From NCBI GenBank assembly GCA_030374805.1, contig JARGSG010000222.1:186001-250000 (forward strand): a DNA stretch of 64,000 bases. The letters are read 5' to 3'. Positions 32,120 to 42,643 of the stretch are shown here, in pieces. Made by a program: the position numbers and the translations under genes. The notes below the pieces were generated by a model that was given only the letters and a program-made list of their open reading frames with translations, was not told the origin of the DNA and ran no database searches. This DNA comes from Gracilaria gracilis. Taxonomy: Eukaryota; Rhodophyta; Florideophyceae; Gracilariales; Gracilariaceae. Each line of letters opens with the position of its first letter. Position 1 is the first letter of the stretch.

Positions 32120-32510
32120 AAAATGATGTTCCTTGGATGTCCATTGGATGTTCGATTTTGGACATCTAAAGTGCACCTTATGCATATTCGACGGGCATCC
32201 TAGATGTCCTTCAGATATCCACAAGATTTCTATAAGATGTCCTAGAGATGAGCGTGAAAGATATGCATTGGATTTCCTATTTATGTCCACCAGATGTACG
32301 TCGGATGTGCAATAATATGTCCGTTGGATGTTCTGATTTTCTGGTAGATCCAACGGGTATCTTTTAGATATTCGATGAGCCTCTCATGTACATCTTATTG
32401 CACATCTGTGGGACATCCAAAGTGCATCTTTTACGTACATCCATAGAACATCTTTGTTGTGTCTGACGTTCATCCATAAAATCCAGTGCGCATCCAAGGT
32501 ACATCACCGT
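32120..32510. repeat. GGATGTCC / GGACATCC degenerate repeat cluster
   Basis: About 390 bp is made of many short variants of GGATGTCC, AGATGTCC and their complements (GGACATCC, ACATCT), in both orientations and irregularly spaced at roughly 15-35 bp. Both orientations give it foldback potential. It sits inside the copia element between protease and integrase, so it is probably an insertion. A smaller cluster of the same motif is at 44085-44260. Confidence 0.7.
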
Positions 32511-32770
32511 GGTTCACTGGGCCTGGTGATGTTGTGATTGGCTACTACGTACGTGCGAATAGTTTGATTACTAGGTCTTAGGTGGAGTTTGAAAGTTCCT
32601 TGAAGAGTGCCCTGCATGGAAGTGGATGAGAGGGACTCAGTTAACATATTGTTTTCGAGAGGGGTCGTTTGTTGTGAAGTGAATCGGGTGTTGAACGGGT
32701 ATGCGTCACTGTGTAGTAGGAACGTACAATTCACCCTTATGCTCGCCTCGGATGCCATTTTGAGCTGTGG
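32504..32770 (-). pseudogene. Copia protease remnant
   Basis: A minus frame with FLLHSDAYPFNTRFT resembles the copia protease active-site region LLDSGA.H.NT with Asp and Gly altered. It is followed by LQGTFKLHL and TYVVANHNITR, corresponding to the G.G...L and L.NVLYVP..NL blocks. Weak by itself; supported by its place between gag and integrase. Confidence 0.5.
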
Positions 32771-33240
32771 GGGCGGAGGAGGAGATGCTTTCTGTGGCGT
32801 GGAGAATTGCGGTGGTGGGGAATGCACTGTTTGTTGCAGTAATTAAAGAGAGAGAAGGGTTTGATATTGATACGGAATGCAGGTGGTGTGGTTGGCTGTT
32901 GCATATTAGGTGAAGCTAATGCTGTGACACATGGGCATGACTGGTTTGAGGTTTCGTGAACTTAGGTTGGTTCAGATCGCGGCTTTTTTATTCTGTGTGG
33001 TTGCAGTACACTCCAATGGACGTATGGTAAGAGCAAAGTAGGTGTGGTGCGAATCTAAGTTTCTTGTATTCTGCTCCTCTTCTCTAGAGTGGGCGGTAGT
33101 TCGAGCGTAAACTGTAGCACACTTGCACCACGGAATACCAGAGAAGTTGGGTAGTTGTGTTGGGGTAGAGTATCATTATTACTTGAGAATGAACTGTGTA
33201 TATCCTGTAGAAGAAGAGAGTTAGTAGAGGGGATACACAC

Positions 33241-34113
33241 CTTGGAATTTTCTAATGAATTATTTGGCGGTGGATGGCTTGCTTTCCCATATGGCGGCTA
33301 CTATCGGGTTGTTGGATGTATTTTTGCATATTCCTGTTATCATGAAGTCGACTGTGGTCTCCTCATCGCCGATACTGGTGTACTGTGCTACGATCATCTC
33401 TAAGAGTATGGAGGTGTAGGATTTGATGAAATCATCTATGTAGCCTTCAGTCCTGAAATTAATGATTTCTGATTTGTTTTGAGGTGCTGTTAGTCTTCCT
33501 TGTATAATCTCTTTTTGTGGTATATAATCGTTTGGAAAAGATCATATTGGGTTGGTCTGTACTTTGGTGTGATTAGTATTCCTAGAATATTTGACGGAAC
33601 GCTGCTTAACACTGCGGATAGTACTTTGTTCTTCTTCTCGTGGTACGGGTCGAGCATTATAATGTCGGTTTGTGTCTAAGGCTTGTTCTTGAGGTGTTTA
33701 AAGGCTTTGATTATGGCTGCGTAGGCTTGAAGAGCAAGGTACCAAGGAGCATAGTTGCTTCGGTCAAGCTGTGGTATGCGATCTGTTTTTTCTGTGTCCA
33801 TGATGATATTGTTGGATTTTGTTTTGAGTGGGGCTGCGACTGGTGTGCTTGTGGTGCCATGTGCGGCTGTTGCTGATGTTGGTACTTTGAGTGTGTTTTA
33901 TGGGTTTGGTGTTCTGTCTTTTGGCTTGTGAGTGTCTGTAGCTGATTTTATGGCGATTTGGTAGACGTTAAAAAGGAAATTCTCGCTTCGTAGTTCGCGG
34001 CCTAGTAAGAGTGCTCGTCTGGCGTTGGGGTCCGCCGATTTGATTTGTTCAGTAGAGTTTTTGGGACATAGTTGGGTCGGGATAGTGGGTGGTCTTAAAA
34101 GCGTTGGGCCCAT
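33241..34113 (-). pseudogene. Copia gag
   Basis: Minus translation of 33290-33450 gives IDDFIKSYTSILLEMIVAQ...GDEETTVDFMITGI, the helix pattern of copia gag (UBN2-type: ..yi..f..l...L...G....dee....lL.gL). An in-frame TAA follows in STAK*FIRKF. Upstream, 33898-34113 (ARRALLLGRELRSENF) likely represents the N-terminal part. Confidence 0.65.
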
Positions 34114-34329
34114 ATCCTGTACAGTGGAAGACTCTGGTCGTTTTCTTTCTCTCCTAGAGTTCGGTCATTGCTCGCTTACGTACATACGGGACAACACTGT
34201 AACGTTTGAAATTGACTGTAATAGCATTGGGGCGCTATTGGACGATATCACTATTGTTAGAACACATATTTATTTAGTTTCCAAAACTATTTTTGTCATC
34301 AGGGGACGTTGGGGTATTCGTATCTAGTT

Positions 34330-36350
34330 CAAAATCGATCCATATGACTCAAACTGTAGTTCAAAAGAAACCATTGCACCTCAAGAACTAGCACATTGCA
34401 TCACAGCACCAAATGAAACTCGCCATTGACATGATTGTTTTCTCTCCATTACTCCTCATACCAACTGCATCAAGTTGTGTCTCAGATCAATATATCTCCT
34501 TGTAGAATCATCTTTGATTAGGTACAAGTATGCAGGGCGTGAACGGGTTTATTTAGAAAATTAGATCTTCAAACTCAGGATGTGCACGGATGGTGCTTGC
34601 GGCAGGTAGCGATTTTGAACATCAAGTTCCCTGAATGAACCAGTGCATGACCCGTGCACATCCCGTCTTTCTTTTTCTTAGAGATCGTCCTCCCTTTTTA
34701 TCATCGAATTCTCTTCGGTAATGGGCATCGCCTTAACGAAATTCGGATTTCCATCTTCTTTTATAATATGGTGATAAACTAGATGAAATTCAGCCTTCAA
34801 AAATTACTTTGTCTATGAATCCCCCTGTTCAAGGATATCTTTTAGTTCAATATCGGTACAGAGCTCCTCAATTGTGGTGATATTTATCGTTACAGAGTTT
34901 TTGCCTACGATCGATATCGGCACTGGTTTATTTTTCTATTTAAAACCCGAAAAATAAACCAGTTTAATTCTATAAGGTTAGAATTAACTATTTTCTCAAA
35001 CGATGTAGACTTGGAAGATAGCTGAAAACATTTTAAAAGTTCTCCGACGACTTCCTCTAGTCGCAAGACTCCAAGAAGATATGTATTGGTTGGTAGTGAT
35101 GTAATTCCCAATCAGCTAATAAAGAACTTCATATGTATCTGTAAATGATGGTCAAAAACCTTAAGTGCTGGTGTCTATGTTGCAAACTCTAAACGAACAG
35201 CGGCGGAGAATGTGGATGAAAATTACTCTTTCTCTTCTTTTTGTCTATAAATATCCAAAAGATTTGCAGCCTATATCCTGCGTAAACCAATTTTTCCCGT
35301 TCTCTCCTACATTCAATAAAAGAGTAGAAAAAGAAGAAAACGAAAACCCCCGATTTTGCCATGCTGAGCGTCTCTGACGGTTTTCAATTGAATTGAATAA
35401 TCTCGTAACACGCGTTACTAGGTACGTTGCAGTACTATGGTATTTCACGGGAGAGAGCTTTCAATACTTTCCAGATACTCCTGATATTTGCTTCGTATTT
35501 CATAATAAGAGAATCTTGGAAGTTGACGTACCACGTATGGGACTGATCAGTCCCATTACTCTAGCCAGATGATGGAACTCTAATGCAATGTATTGTTGGC
35601 TGCAAACTGGGAATCTTGGCTTTTCGCGAAAGATTTTCGGAAGCAACATACAAGATGTAGTTCAATTTAGTGTGCATAACCTGAAAATGATTCGTATGAA
35701 ATGGAAAAGATCCGTTTTGCTTCAATTTCAAAACAAAATTTGAAGTGGCTTGCAACCATGCAGGATGAAACGATCCATGATATCTCAATGATGGAGGAAC
35801 TCTTTCAGCTGCTCCTTTCGTTAGTTCTGCACATCATGGAGAGCTAGAGGGGTGAGGATTCTATTGAACCACTGTGATGTACCTCCAATGCGCAACAAAT
35901 TTATTGATAGACGTTAGGGAGGCAAAAGATGTTTCCTGAATATGCGTAAAAGATTTACTTGGAATTTACCGCAGATATGCAATAGTATGTCCATCATTTG
36001 CTCTCTACCTCTGTAGAATACATTCTTTAAATGCTCCAAGATATCAGTATAGCAAATGGATATATTGTTTTATATATAGGGCGCATCAAATGGACCTACC
36101 CTGAGCATGCAATAGAAATCTCTTACGTTATTGTTTGGGATATCAGTGGCAAGTAAAATAAATCTCTGATGGATACCCCGGATTTGTTTGCGATATGCTA
36201 GAAATTTCCAAACTCGATTATCGAGTAGACACTCAGCGGGAATCATTTTGTCTCATAAGGGTGTAAACGAATTAAATATGTTTCCTTATCGTCTGCCATT
36301 TTGATTTTTCTCATATATCCCATAAAATTTCTAAAAAGGCAATTATTCCG
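34330..36350. other. AT-rich region, no gene recognised
   Basis: Two kilobases without a convincing coding frame. The short ORFs on both strands carry no motif that I recognise. Some may be decayed exons of host genes, but the sequence alone does not support a call. Confidence 0.4.
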
Positions 36351-36359
36351 AAGTTTGAT

Positions 36360-37725
36360 ATGCATTTGCATATGCATATGAGCTTAGTCGTAAAGTGGTT
36401 TTCATGCTGGTGTCTATACCTTACGCTTGGAAGACAAAGAAAATGTCCAGGCGTCTACGGCCCTAGCATAATTTTGGCCTTTCCGCAGTTCCCTGTATTA
36501 TTTGAGAGCAAACCAAAGACTGTTCATGGTAAAAGTATAATTCGCCGTTGCCAGAGTCAAAGCTTTGGTCCTTCACGATAATATTAGTACAACTGCCATA
36601 TGGTAGAGTCCTGATGGATGTGGAGACAAAAATATATGTAGAAATGATTTAGGACTAGAAAAGTAAGGGAACGGAAAGAAAACAACTTGTTAATATCTTC
36701 GTTACCTTTTACACTAACGCTCAATGAAGCAGGGTATTCAGAAAGTACCTGGAATCTTTTCCACATTATCTATATTCACATTTCGATATCACAATAAAAA
36801 GCAGCTCAGAACTGTGACTAATAGGAAATCAATGTAATCAATGGATATGCTTAACCGAAATTAAATCATGAAAGATAGGAAGAGAATTTCATAATCTGAG
36901 ATCAATCTACCTTGGGGAGATGTTTGAGAGAGGAAGAACTGCCATTAATATAAATTTTGCTGGAAAAAATCACGTACATTGTTATGCGTTCAAACCTTCA
37001 TTAACTCTTTGAAAATTAAGATACTTTACTGGTTATCCATGGTGATGGCGACCATTTACGCGGAATTGTTTCCGTTCGACATTTCTGTTTTGTCTCTCAT
37101 TATACTTCAAATCTTTTGTCTTCATCTAGTTGAAAGAATATAATCGTATCTTCATTCGTCATTCAGAAAGTTTTTACAACCTCTTTGCGTCAAATTTAGG
37201 TGTCCACGGCACTGTTTACGTACAAGAATATCGTACGAAAACCATTTGAACGGCAATTTTACGCCTCATTAGACTACGTCTATGTATTTGATTGAAACAA
37301 TTACAAAAAGATGGCTCAATCATGGAAAAAGTACTTATATCGGCCTTAACCGCTGAGAACACAATTCCCGCCTAGTTGTCTTACAAATCTTGTATGGAGA
37401 AATCGAACATGGAACCAAAAACTATAGTTTCAGAATGGCTTTACGTTCGGTATTCCTGAGAAGCTTTTGCACGACAGTTATGAAAACTGAATCTATGGGT
37501 AGTGAAAATATATGATTTTGAGTTGAAGACGTTGGAGAATTATACTTATGTATATAGAAAAATGACAAAGCACAAACCTTAGTAGAAATCTTCTGCTTAA
37601 GGAAAGTGCTAAAAGAAAAGAACAGTTTGGAGATATCTGTGAATTTGGAGTAGAGCGTATAGTGTTATGATGAGTCCAACGAACGCGAATGATCGAAAAG
37701 ATTTTCCTAAAGATATTTTGTGTTC
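36360..37725 (+). repeat. Shortened duplicate of the F-box region at 57.4-60.5 kb
   Basis: Three colinear blocks match: 36400-36965 with 57420-57985; 36970-37490 with about 58760-59290; 37490-37720 with about 60230-60450. Examples are TGTTCATGGTAAAAGTATAA and GGTTATCCATGGTGATGGCG-like stretches in both. Missing here are about 775 bp covering the F-box and first LRR part, and about 940 bp further on. Coding fragments such as ISALTAENT survive but are broken. Same orientation in both copies. Confidence 0.8.
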
Positions 37726-37808
37726 TAAACATAACTACGCCAACGAGGATCCAAAATACGCCACACTGGGTTCCATTTCGTAATCTTATCAAAAAAAGCT
37801 ATTGTGTA

Positions 37809-38167
37809 TGTAGTAAATTGAGACCTCAGTAAGTTAGTGCCACGTGGGCCTACTTGAGCACCCTGCTGGATGCACTTCATCCAATTAGCAATTTCTAAGT
37901 TCTAATATCATTCCTACCCATGTAGATGTAGTTTACTTTAACATTTGTGGCCCATGACAGTAGTCCATGGGCGCAGCCGATGACGTCAAGCCGAAACGGG
38001 AGATCGGTGTCAGTGCAACTTGTATATATAGTGGTGCACTTCGACCTTTCTCCTTGGGTAATGTAGGTCAGGCACCACTAGGGCAGTAACTATACTATCT
38101 TGGTCACTTTCTACTCTGCTACTATTCAATTTTACCGCACGTCGACGTGTACTACCTTACAACTACA
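37809..38167 (+). repeat. Element E 5' LTR with CRE and TATA box
   Basis: TGTAG...CTACA repeat matching 45436-45773. It contains the palindrome TGACGTCA (37981-37988), a perfect CRE/bZIP site, and TATATATA (38023-38030) 35 bp downstream. Spacing between an activator site and a TATA box is promoter-like. The sister 3' LTR has a degenerate TGACGTCG and lacks the TATA segment. Confidence 0.8.
37981..38031 (+). promoter_or_regulatory. CRE plus TATA box in element E 5' LTR
   Basis: TGACGTCA at 37981-37988 followed by TGTATATATAG at 38021-38031. Together they look like the core promoter and upstream activator site of the LTR. Confidence 0.5.
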
Positions 38168-38655
38168 GTATCTAGAATAGTTGCCCCGCCGTTCTCCCCT
38201 GTGGGTTTCAGGTGCCCTATCATATTGGTTTGCCTGTTTTTCGCTTTTAGGTTGAGCCCTCGCGCGCTTCCTCTATCAGGCGGACCCCACATGTTATCGG
38301 TACTTGTGCGAAATTTTGGTCTCCCGATCTAGAAGTTTCTTAATTTTTTTCGTACCTCTACGAGTAAACAGAAGAACTTTGAAAGAACTCCGAAAGTTCA
38401 CACACCTATTTGGTTTCGTAATAATACTCGCAAAGCAATAAAAAACCACTATTTATCGTCATGGTAACGCCTACCAAAATTCCCGTGGCTTTAGCGGACC
38501 ACCTAACCACAAGTGTTCTGCTGCGGCTTTAGCGCACCACCTAGCCACAAGTGTTCTGCTTCGGCTTTGGCCGCCAAAACCATTCTTGACCATCCCGAGG
38601 ACCGTTTTCGGTAACCTAGAGTAGGAATCTCAAAGAATACGAGCAATGAGCCTCC
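38168..38655. other. Element E leader region
   Basis: Noncoding leader between the 5' LTR and gag. At 38480-38575 there is a tandem pair of about 45 bp (GGCTTTAGCG..ACCACCTA.CCACAAGTGTTCTGCT). No clear TGG-type PBS follows the LTR; GTATCTAGAATAG occupies that place. Confidence 0.45.
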
Positions 38656-39356
38656 GCCGACTCCTGAACTTATTAGGGGTGTACCGATAACGGTCGAGGA
38701 CCTTTGGCCTCACTTGGAAGATCGGGCGAAATCTTTTTTTAATGCTACGGGTAATGAAGCTATGACCTCTATGGACATGGATACAATAACCCGCTTGGTG
38801 GTTGATCGAGCCTTGCAGGATCTCTGGCAGCGCATACTTAAGTTGGTTGAAACTTACCTCTTCAGAAGTGCCCGTGAGCCTATCTATTGAGTGGTGAAAG
38901 ACCGTTTGGGTTCCCGAAGTAATGGCGAAAACAAAAACCCCTGGGGTACACATGGTTGCACGCATACCATAAAAGATCCCTCCAGGTCCTTCCACACCTT
39001 TCAAGCCAATTTAGGCCGATAAAGAGTACCTACAAGGTTTAAGGCAAATTCAAGAGGTCCATAGAGAGATGGGCCCTCAAATCATGTACCTGCCGCCCAT
39101 TGGAGGTAACGTTCGAAAAGAAACCAAGACTGGTGGGCCTGAGGATGATTTATCTGACCCTGATGAGGGGCGACGAAGAAGAAAGCTACCAATATGTTGG
39201 GCGAGGTCGCCGCCTCTAAGGAAGGATGATGGATCGATGCGCTCTATCCTGCTTATGAGCCCCCGTTATGGACAAACATCAAAATGGAAGAGAAGATTGT
39301 TGATACCTTTAAAGTTGGAGACCAGGAAAAGGCCATTGAGGTAGAACGAGGGAGTA
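38656..39356 (+). pseudogene. Element E gag N-terminal part
   Basis: Plus translation around 38680-38880 gives VEDLWPHLEDRAKSFF...TITRLVVDRALQDLWQRILKLVETYLF, a helical segment like the N-terminus of A gag. A later frame (39069-39344) is basic (DEGRRRRK), like the Arg/Ser-rich gag linker. No capsid core or zinc knuckle is found; the element passes straight to the pre-RT linker. Confidence 0.55.
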
Positions 39357-39389
39357 TTTGGAGAGGGGGGGTTCAGACCGGTGAGGATA

Positions 39390-40860
39390 ATCAAGCTCTC
39401 AGGAACCGGATCCTTAGTATTTTATAATAATTTGAACCCATGTAGTCGGGCCGGTTATGCCAAATATAGGCTACATAACACCGTATTGCTATGGTGCCAA
39501 GCTTGAAGCGAATCTACAAACAGCCTTACCATGCAGGTCTAAAAGGCCGTGAGGTTGAGATCAATGAGATCGAGCGAATGCTCCGTGAAGGTGCGATAGA
39601 AACCGCAAATACGGACTTGGGCAGCCCTGTGGCTTTAGTCACAAAGAAGAATTATATCAGTATGCGGTTCTGTGTGGACTGCAGAAGACTGAATAATATG
39701 ACCATCGGGGATTCGTAAGCCCAATACGTAGAATGGATGAGCGTTAAGATTCGTACGGCATCCCCAAGATCATTATTGCGCCCGATGTCAATTGTGGTTT
39801 TTGGCAGGTATCTATCAGGGAAGAAGAAGACGAGGACCAAACTATGTTTACTTTCCACGCTGGGCTGTTCCGCTTTACTCGGATGCTTTTTGGGTTGCGG
39901 AATGCACCTGCTACATTTCAAAGAACATTAGACACAATCTTTTCGAATTTGAAGTGGAGATCAGCTCTGGTATATATCGGCCATTTGAGTTTACAGGCAA
40001 GAATGGTACAGAAACACTTCCACCATGTTGGGGAAGTTTTAAACGTTTTCAGGAAAGCTTTAGTAATGTTAAGGCTCCGCAACGGCAAATTCTTCACCCA
40101 GGAGGTAGAATATCTCGGTCATACTATCAGCCATGGAAGGTTAGAAGTGACGCTGCTGAATACCTGACCCATGCAAGAAGCGAAGTCACCTACGTCCAAA
40201 GCATAAATCCGATCCTTTATAGGGTTGTGCAATGTGTACCCCCGTTTTATCAAAGGTTTTGCCAAGATAGCGGCCGTTATCTACCGGAGGCTGCTGCAAA
40301 GCCAAACCTAAGAGGTTTGGAGGTCCTACCAGTGATGAGATGGTCGCGTTCGAGGCGCTGAAACATGCGCTTTTGACAACCTGCATCTTGGCACTACCCA
40401 AATCTGGTGTACATTACGCATAAGATACCGCCTATTTGGATGCCCAAATTGGTTGTTGTCTCATGCAGGAGCAAGAGAATGGCGACAAATTACCTGCAGG
40501 GTACCGCAGCTGTGCTCTGTATACCGCAGGGAAGAACTAGACGACAACCAGAAAGAAATGTCTGACAGTAGTCTGGGGCATGCCAATGTTTCGTCCCTAC
40601 CTATATGGTGAACGGTTTACACTTCGAACTGATCATGACGCCCTGCGGTGGATACTGGGTCTCGCCGATGCATCTGGCAGACTTGCCCGATGGCAGTTAC
40701 GACTTTCAGAGTTTGAGTACAATGTACAGTACCCTTTAGGTGTAAAGCACTACTTCGCTGACGTGATCTCTCGCGTCACCACAGGTGGTCTAGAAACAGA
40801 ACCAGTAGAATATGGTATCTCATTCTCTACCATAGTAAAGGCCCTGGTGGTGATAATGAT
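39390..40860 (+). pseudogene. Element E reverse transcriptase and RNase H
   Basis: The linker NQALRNRIL is followed by QPYHAGLKGREVEINEIERM and REGAIETANTDLGSPVALV, aligning with the pre-RT linker and start of C and F. RT has MRFCVDCRRLNN, FHAGLFRFTRMLFGLRNAPAT and WRSALVYIGHLSL, where YLDD has become YIGH, then VEYLGHTISHGRLEV. RNase H has FTLRTDHDALRWILGL and KHYFADVISRV. Several frameshifts (near 39720, 39990, 40170). Inactive. Confidence 0.82.
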
Positions 40861-40979
40861 ACCTTAGAAGGTTACTGGACTGTACCCGGAGATGATACGT
40901 GGTTTTGTAAGGCCATCACTCGTAAAATACTTGCCTTTGAGGAGACAGACGCATGGCGATTCACTATGAGAAATTCTGA

Positions 40980-42120
40980 AAAGAGCAGAAGAAAGACGTT
41001 TACTGCGGCTCTCTCATGGGCTAAGTGGGTATGAAGGACTCCAACTTTGAGGTCGACCGAAATGAATTCTTGGTCATGCAGGCCCCCATCGAAGGTTCCC
41101 TTTAGTTGGTAGTGCCCAAGGTGCTGCGCCCTCAAGTGCTGTATCTTGCACACTACCCAAGGCTCTGGGGACACCTGGGAGGTACCAGAACGTATTACAA
41201 CGTGAGGCAGGGGTACTATTGGCCCCATATGGCTCACAATATCTATATTTTTGGAGGCACGTGTCAGTTGTGCGTACGAAACCGTAAAGGTCTTCACAAG
41301 CATAGAAAATACTTGAAACTATTTTCCGCTGCGGATCCTTTCACGTTCTTCTCAATAGTCCTTCTAGGTCTATTTCCAAAAACCACAAGGCGATATCAGT
41401 ACATTATCGTAATCGCCGACAGGTTTCGAAGCTCACACGGGCGATATTCTTGAACGATACAAAGTCTACGACCCTCTCGGTATAGTTCTTGAACAATTGG
41501 ATCGACTTGTATGTGGCACCGATTTATCTACTTACCGACGATGGTTCAAACTTAGCTTCGAAGTTCTTTGAAGCTGTGTGTACCCTACGTGGTATTAAGC
41601 ACTACTTCAGCACTTGCCTATCATCTACAAACGAGTGGGCAGGTAGAACAATTTAACCGAACAATGGTATCTAGATTACACCACTATACGGAAGAACACC
41701 AGAATAGTTGAGACAAGCTCGTGCAGACCTTGACGTACGCATATAAATTTCAGATTCCTCGAGCGATGCAGACTACGCGGTTCGATCTGATGTTGTCAAG
41801 GCATCCACTAGATATTGTAGTACGAGGAAACCGTCTAGGACAAAAAGCCGCCAGTTTGCTCACACTGTCACAGGCCAAACAGAATACTCTTTTGAGGTTA
41901 AGGCGTGCTGTCAATTATGCTGAGAGCAAGCTCAAAGCATCAATGAAGCGGTAGAAGGAAGAGTACGACTAAAAAATGACCCAGGCGGTAACGTCTGCGC
42001 CCGGTCAATATGTTTTTGTTGACCATCCTCCGCAAATAGTAACACCACGGCCGAGTGAGGAAGTCGTTGATAAAACTATCGATAGATATGTCAACTCTAA
42101 GCTTCTTTCGAAGTAATTGG
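40980..42120 (+). pseudogene. Element E integrase
   Basis: Zinc region VLYLAHYPRLWGHLGG...CQLCVRNRKG (41106-41300) retains HH and CC. The first catalytic Asp is replaced (FFSIVLLGLF versus FVAMDIFGPF in A). The second, LTDDGSNLASKFFEAVC, is near 41540; the third block SGQVEQFNRTM near 41640 keeps Glu but in another frame. A TGA follows in HQNS*DKL. The C-terminal part (QTLTYAYKFQIPRAM) is readable to about 41950. Confidence 0.8.
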
Positions 42121-42403
42121 GACATTTGAAGGTAATGCGCGGCACCGACCATACAGAAACGGTGAACCAAGATGGCTTAAAGAATACGATCTCTATTGAA
42201 CAAATCACGGTCGCAACTCAAACGGTTCAAACCACAAAGGAACGTGAAGAATCATCGCGGGACCTGCAAAGTGGTGCTTTGAGAACTCAGCACAGAGAAG
42301 ACTATATACCTATTGTGGTTAGAGTTGAAGCGCACGGTGAAAAACCTGACTACGTATCACCGGCGAGGATTAAGATAGCCGCCCCATAAGGAACACCGGA
42401 CCT

Positions 42404-42643
42404 ATGGATACCGATGCTCATCTAAACCAAAATTGTGAAGCTTTAACTTCTCAGGTTTCCAATGAGTTCCCAGTTGAACGCCTTGTAAGCCACCACCGTA
42501 CCGAAGATGATTTGAAGTATGAAGTACGCTGGTATAGCTGGAGTGCCGACCATGATACCCACGAGCCATCTTCAGCCATACCAAATAACTTCAGGCTAAG
42601 CTACTGGAACCGAAAATGGGAGAATATACTCAACGATGGCTAA
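42404..42643 (+). pseudogene. Element E chromodomain
   Basis: FPVERLVSHHRTEDDLKYEVRW and YSWSADHDTHEPSSAI match the chromodomain of A (VERVVDHH, YRVRWHEY, DQDTFKPPEHI), at the expected pol C-terminus. The stop at 42641 marks the end of element E pol. Confidence 0.75.

Larger units (their letters stand above)
28905..34113 (-). mobile_element. Decayed Ty1/copia retrotransposon
   Basis: Minus strand, in the order gag (33241-34113), protease (32504-32770), integrase (30799-31440), RT (29600-30530), RNase H (28905-29471). Integrase before RT is diagnostic of Ty1/copia rather than gypsy. Many frameshifts and stops. A GGATGTCC-type repeat (32120-32510) separates protease from integrase, and a GC-rich stretch (29690-29890) interrupts the RT-RNase H link. 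LTRs could not be delimited with confidence. Confidence 0.82.

Noticed and set aside
38630-39004. Minus-strand 124-codon ORF in element E leader
   Set aside because: The plus strand encodes gag-like helices here; the minus frame is its shadow.
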